Shown here piece by piece: positions 13,567 to 16,008 of a DNA stretch of 16,008 bases; the first letter of the stretch is position 1, and every line of letters begins with the position of its first letter. Below the pieces are notes generated by a model. That model saw nothing but the letters and a program-made list of their open reading frames with translations. It made no database searches and had not been told where the DNA came from. This DNA comes from an uncultured bacterium. GTDB taxonomy: Bacteria > Chloroflexota > Anaerolineae > JACIWP01. Where the stretch lies: positions 1 to 16,008 of the forward strand of contig CAIQJD010000568.1 in NCBI GenBank assembly GCA_903872005.1, read 5' to 3'. The translations under genes were made by a program, and so were the position numbers.

Positions 13567-13812
13567 ATGGCTTTTACCGTCATACTGCACATGCTAAACG
13601 AAGATCCCATCGTTGCCCAAATCGAGAATCTGCCAGATAAGGACGCCACCAACCTCATCTGCTCAGAGATCCGCAAGCGCGACGGCAAACCGGTGCATTT
13701 CCTGTCACACGGCGTCAACACCGTGATCTTCCCCATGCACCGGCTGCATTTCGTCGAAGTAGTTGCCAGCGAGACTGAGCGGGGTCAGGTATTGGAATTC
13801 TTCCGGGACTGA
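13567..13812 (+). CDS. Small protein of 81 residues, last gene of the kinase operon, unknown function
   Basis: I do not recognise the family. The gene starts 3 bases after the FHA gene stop with GAGAGGTAGG overlapping that stop, so it belongs to the operon. The protein is compact with mixed charge and no signal or membrane segment. Its pattern suggests alternating strands and one helix: a hydrophobic first strand (FTVILHML), an acidic helix-like stretch (about 13-38, including CSEIRKRDG), then strands around HFLSHGVNTVIFP and LHFVEVV. This would fit a small alpha/beta or PilZ/Sm-like fold, but that is only a guess. It ends 7 bases before the stop of the convergent REC-CpaE gene. It could be an adaptor or a substrate of the kinase. 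Confidence 0.75.
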   Translation: MAFTVILHMLNEDPIVAQIENLPDKDATNLICSEIRKRDGKPVHFLSHGVNTVIFPMHRLHFVEVVASETERGQVLEFFRD

Positions 13813-13819
13813 CACGCCG

Positions 13820-14950
13820 CTACGCGATCACACGTTCGGCCAGATCGCGGATCTGTTCGACCGCCAGGTTGCCCGGTTGCGTCAGAATCATGGGCGTGCG
13901 ATTCCGTAGGGCCTGGAAGCACAATTCCGGCGCGGGGATGATGAAACTCGCCACTTTCATATTGAGCCGCTGCTCGGCTTCCGACTTAGATACCACGGAG
14001 GCTGAACGCCCACGATTGACCATCACGATCTCAATGACCGCCGAATGCAGCCCAAACTGACGCAGCGTCAGCAAGGTCTGCTGCAACAGATCCATGGACA
14101 GATCATCGGTGTCGCTGACGATCACGATTTGATCGCTGCTGGCCAGGCCGGTGACGCTCAACGGCGTCAGGGTTGAACCCAGATCAAGGAACAAATAGTC
14201 GCCTTGCGCCTTCAGCTCGGTAACGATCATTTTGATGCGCGCCGGCGATATCGTGATCTGAGCGGCTTCGGCGCGACCTGGCGCCAGAAACGCCTTCAGG
14301 CCGGTCGCGTGCGACAGCAGGCAACTTTTCACCAGTTCCGGCGTCGGCTTTTTGTCGCTGTCTTTCAAAGCGACCAGCAGACTCGGAGGCGCTTGAAGAT
14401 TCAGCATCCAGCCTACTGCGCCCTGGGTCAGATTCAGATCCGCCAACACAGACACTTTATCGCTTTGCGCCGCGGCCACCGCCACATTCACCGCCAGCGT
14501 GCTCACGCCCACGCCCCCTTTGACCCCCACGAAAGAGACCACTTTGGTCTTGCTGGGCGCAGCAGACGGTGGGACGTAGCTGGAACGCGCCAGGAGGGCG
14601 CGGATACGCGCCACCAACTCGGCCGGCAAGGCCGGCTTGGTGATATAGTCGTCCGCGCCTACCTCGAAGCCACGAATCTTATCCTCGACCTGGGCCTTGG
14701 CCGTGAGCATGATCACCGGCAGACGCATTGTCTTGGGATTGGCGCGCAGTCGCCGGCAGACCTCAAGGCCATCCATCTGCGGCATCATCACGTCCAACAC
14801 CATCAAGTCTACGAGCTGCTCTTCCAGCAGGCGCAAGGCATCCTGGCCGCTGCCGGCGATCACAACATCGAATCCCTCACGATGCAGCGCATAGCTAATC
14901 AGGCGCAGGGCATTGGGATCGTCGTCAACGACCATGATCTTCTGTGGCAT
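13820..14950 (-). CDS. Response-regulator receiver fused to a MinD/CpaE-like ATPase
   Basis: The 376-residue protein has a complete receiver domain (about 4-122): acidic pocket DDD (9-11), phospho-acceptor D53 in LDVMMP, T83 in LTAK and K105 in TKP. A short Pro/Ser linker leads to a ParA/MinD-family ATPase (about 135-376) with the deviant Walker A GVKGGVGVST (142-151) and D171 in LADLNL. This is the CpaE/TadZ architecture, used in polar localisation of Flp/Tad pilus machinery, but in contrast to many CpaE proteins the receiver keeps all phosphorylation residues. No pilus gene is in the window. The ATG at 14950 is preceded by CGGAGG, and a promoter lies at 15033-15061. The gene is convergent to the kinase operon with a 7-base gap and no terminator between them. 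A role in localisation or in an unrelated phospho-switch is equally possible. Confidence 0.9.
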   Translation of the reverse strand: MPQKIMVVDDDPNALRLISYALHREGFDVVIAGSGQDALRLLEEQLVDLMVLDVMMPQMDGLEVCRRLRANPKTMRLPVIMLTAKAQVEDKIRGFEVGADDYITKPALPAELVARIRALLARSSYVPPSAAPSKTKVVSFVGVKGGVGVSTLAVNVAVAAAQSDKVSVLADLNLTQGAVGWMLNLQAPPSLLVALKDSDKKPTPELVKSCLLSHATGLKAFLAPGRAEAAQITISPARIKMIVTELKAQGDYLFLDLGSTLTPLSVTGLASSDQIVIVSDTDDLSMDLLQQTLLTLRQFGLHSAVIEIVMVNRGRSASVVSKSEAEQRLNMKVASFIIPAPELCFQALRNRTPMILTQPGNLAVEQIRDLAERVIA

Positions 14951-15032
14951 ACCAAAGCCTCCGTTGGTGGGAAGCGCAGATCGGCGATCTTCGTGGCGTC
15001 GCCGTAATGGCGCCGGGCGTCCTCAATACATA

Positions 15033-15061
15033 AATCTAGCACGTTTCCGGCGAATTGACAA
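15033..15061 (-). promoter_or_regulatory. Promoter of the REC-CpaE gene
   Basis: On the minus strand TTGTCA (15056-15061) and TAGATT (15033-15038) are 17 bases apart, and TGC precedes the -10 as an extended element. The start codon lies about 80 bases downstream. Confidence 0.65.
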
Positions 15062-15088
15062 GCCCCAAGACGATATTTCAGGAATGAA

Positions 15089-16008
15089 TTAAGTTAAGAT
15101 ATTGCCGAGAGCGCCTTCCTCGCACATAGCGACGACATTCGCCGGCGGTACCCCGTGCTGAATGTTATGCACCGCCGCCAGGACATACCCACCCCCAGCG
15201 CCAAGTTCTTCGATGCGCCGGCGGGCTTCCACGCGCGCCTCGGCCGGCGTCCCAAAGGGCAGCACCCGATGGGTATCCACGCCGCCCCAGAACGACAGCC
15301 GTTCGCCATACTCCCGCTTGAGGCGCGCCGTATCCATGCCGGCCGCGGACACCTGCACCGGATTGAGGATGTCCACGCCGAGGTCAATCAGATGCGGGAT
15401 CAGCGTGACCACCGAGCCGCAGGTATGATAGAAGACCGGCGCCCGCGTGCCGGCATGCAACGTATCGAACACGCGCCGGTGACGCGGCTTGATGATCTCG
15501 GTGTACAGGCGCGGTGAGACCATGGGCCCTTCTTGAAAGGCGATGTCGTCCCCGAAAGCGACCACATCAATGGCATCGCCGGCCGCCTGCAGCACCCGGC
15601 GGAAGATCTCCAGTTGGATTTCGAGCGCGTAGTCCATCATGGTCTCCGCGAAGCGCCGGTTCAAGAGCAGGTCGGTGAGCCACGCCTCGTAGCCGCGCAT
15701 GAACTGCGTCTGGTGCACGAAGCCGACCGGCAGGCTAAGGCAGAGCGCGCCATCGCTGGTCTGGCGCAACGCGGCGATCTTGTCGCGCAGCCCCTCTACC
15801 CAGACCGGGTCCGTCGGATCGGGCCAGGGGAAATGGCGCAAATCATCCAGGGAGCGATCCCCGCCCAAAGGCACGGACGCGGCATAGTAATGCGCGCCAG
15901 GAGGACACGCCCAGGTCACACCCCAGTTGTCCAGCCAGCAATCCAATGCGCCTTCTTTCCAGCGCCGCGCCGGCTCTGGCCCCGGCGAGCGCACCCCGAC
16001 CACATCCA
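15089..16008 (-). CDS. Uroporphyrinogen-decarboxylase-family protein, methyltransferase-like (5' end cut by right edge)
   Basis: About 305 residues are visible and the frame stays open to the right edge. A GTG at 16003 could serve as a start, but family members usually have 60-90 more residues, so I regard the gene as partial. Numbering from that GTG, GDD (151-153), HTCG (193-196), GGVDT (240-244) and HNIQHGVPP (279-287) are hallmarks of the URO-D superfamily branch that includes MtaA/CmuA-type zinc methyltransferases. H193 and C195 are at the place of zinc ligands in those enzymes; C294 may be a third. True haem-synthesis HemE is less likely because of this pattern. It probably handles methyl transfer from methylated compounds to a corrinoid protein or thiol, but no corrinoid protein is adjacent in the visible part. 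The stop lies 28 bases before the -35 box of the next gene. Confidence 0.82.
   Translation of the reverse strand, partial: DVVGVRSPGPEPARRWKEGALDCWLDNWGVTWACPPGAHYYAASVPLGGDRSLDDLRHFPWPDPTDPVWVEGLRDKIAALRQTSDGALCLSLPVGFVHQTQFMRGYEAWLTDLLLNRRFAETMMDYALEIQLEIFRRVLQAAGDAIDVVAFGDDIAFQEGPMVSPRLYTEIIKPRHRRVFDTLHAGTRAPVFYHTCGSVVTLIPHLIDLGVDILNPVQVSAAGMDTARLKREYGERLSFWGGVDTHRVLPFGTPAEARVEARRRIEELGAGGGYVLAAVHNIQHGVPPANVVAMCEEGALGNILT

Larger units (their letters stand above)
1..16008. repeat. Dispersed hexamer GCCGGC at about ten times chance density
   Basis: By hand count about 120 copies of the palindrome GCCGGC occur, roughly one per 130 bases, against about 12 expected for a sequence of around 61% GC. 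Copies lie in genes on both strands, in all three codon frames (for example Ala-Gly, x-Pro-Ala and x-Arg-x readings) and between genes (1985, 2028, 5014, 8613). They are sparse at 2041-2400, 5280-6400 and 13510-14240. Confidence 0.8.

Noticed and set aside
8709..13812. Type VI secretion regulatory module (PpkA/PppA/Fha)
   Set aside because: Kinase, phosphatase and FHA genes match in kind, but no Tss gene is present and the J-vWA and propeller parts do not belong to that module.
14204..15007. Plus-strand open frame of 267 codons opposite the REC-CpaE gene
   Set aside because: Its His/Arg/Gln-rich composition and antisense location mark it as a shadow.
15055..15090. Plus-strand promoter beginning with TTGACA at 15055
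   Set aside because: No acceptable -10 lies 16-18 bases downstream, and no plus-strand gene follows. The same bases fit the minus-strand -35 of the REC-CpaE gene.
15089..16008. HemE (haem biosynthesis uroporphyrinogen decarboxylase)
   Set aside because: The HTCG and HNIQHGVPP pattern fits the methyltransferase-like branch of the superfamily better than HemE.

Overview
The window is GC-rich bacterial DNA, most plausibly from an anaerobic or thermophilic member of the Chloroflexota (Anaerolineae or Caldilineae type). This assignment is an inference. It rests on the gene types present (a uridine kinase of the TGS-fused kind, a Memo-like protein with an extra N-terminal domain, a stand-alone REC-CpaE protein), a menaquinol-type cytochrome b6/Rieske complex, and the style of the proteins. 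The hexamer GCCGGC is spread through the window at roughly ten times the chance level. No rRNA, tRNA, CRISPR array, IS element or phage gene was found.

Layout. (1) Bases 1-1983, plus strand: the 3' half of a uridine kinase gene cut by the left edge, then an M24-fold peptidase homologue that has lost most of its metal ligands. (2) 2040-2408: a single-gene unit with a near-consensus promoter, a leader hairpin, a 65-residue zinc-finger-like protein and a textbook terminator. (3) 2418-4640, minus strand: a two-gene operon of a D-cysteine desulfhydrase/ACC deaminase-like PLP enzyme followed by a Memo-family protein. (4) 4650-5115: a divergent intergenic region with promoters pointing both ways. 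(5) 5116-8472, plus strand: a four-gene respiratory operon of Rieske protein, cytochrome b6, subunit IV and a 13-haem membrane-anchored cytochrome c. (6) 8473-8708: hairpins, a promoter and an inverted repeat at the likely transcription start. (7) 8709-13812, plus strand: a tightly packed signalling operon of Ser/Thr kinase with an eight-repeat propeller, PP2C phosphatase, J-domain/vWA fusion, zinc-ribbon/FHA protein and an 81-residue unknown. (8) 13820-14950, minus strand: a response-regulator receiver fused to a MinD/CpaE-like ATPase, with its own promoter. (9) 15089-16008, minus strand: a uroporphyrinogen-decarboxylase-family methyltransferase-like gene cut by the right edge.

How the genes work together. 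The respiratory operon encodes a membrane quinol:cytochrome c oxidoreductase whose sequence marks all point to a low-potential (menaquinone) chain: a PDWY Qo motif, a Rieske cluster lacking the usual Ser and Tyr hydrogen-bond donors, and a Cys for a covalent haem ci. Electrons probably leave through the 13-haem cytochrome. The signalling operon contains a kinase writer, a phosphatase eraser and an FHA phosphothreonine reader. The J-vWA protein and the small unknown are the likely effectors or adaptors. The kinase has no membrane segment, so the whole system looks cytoplasmic. It is the best candidate here for an under-described system.
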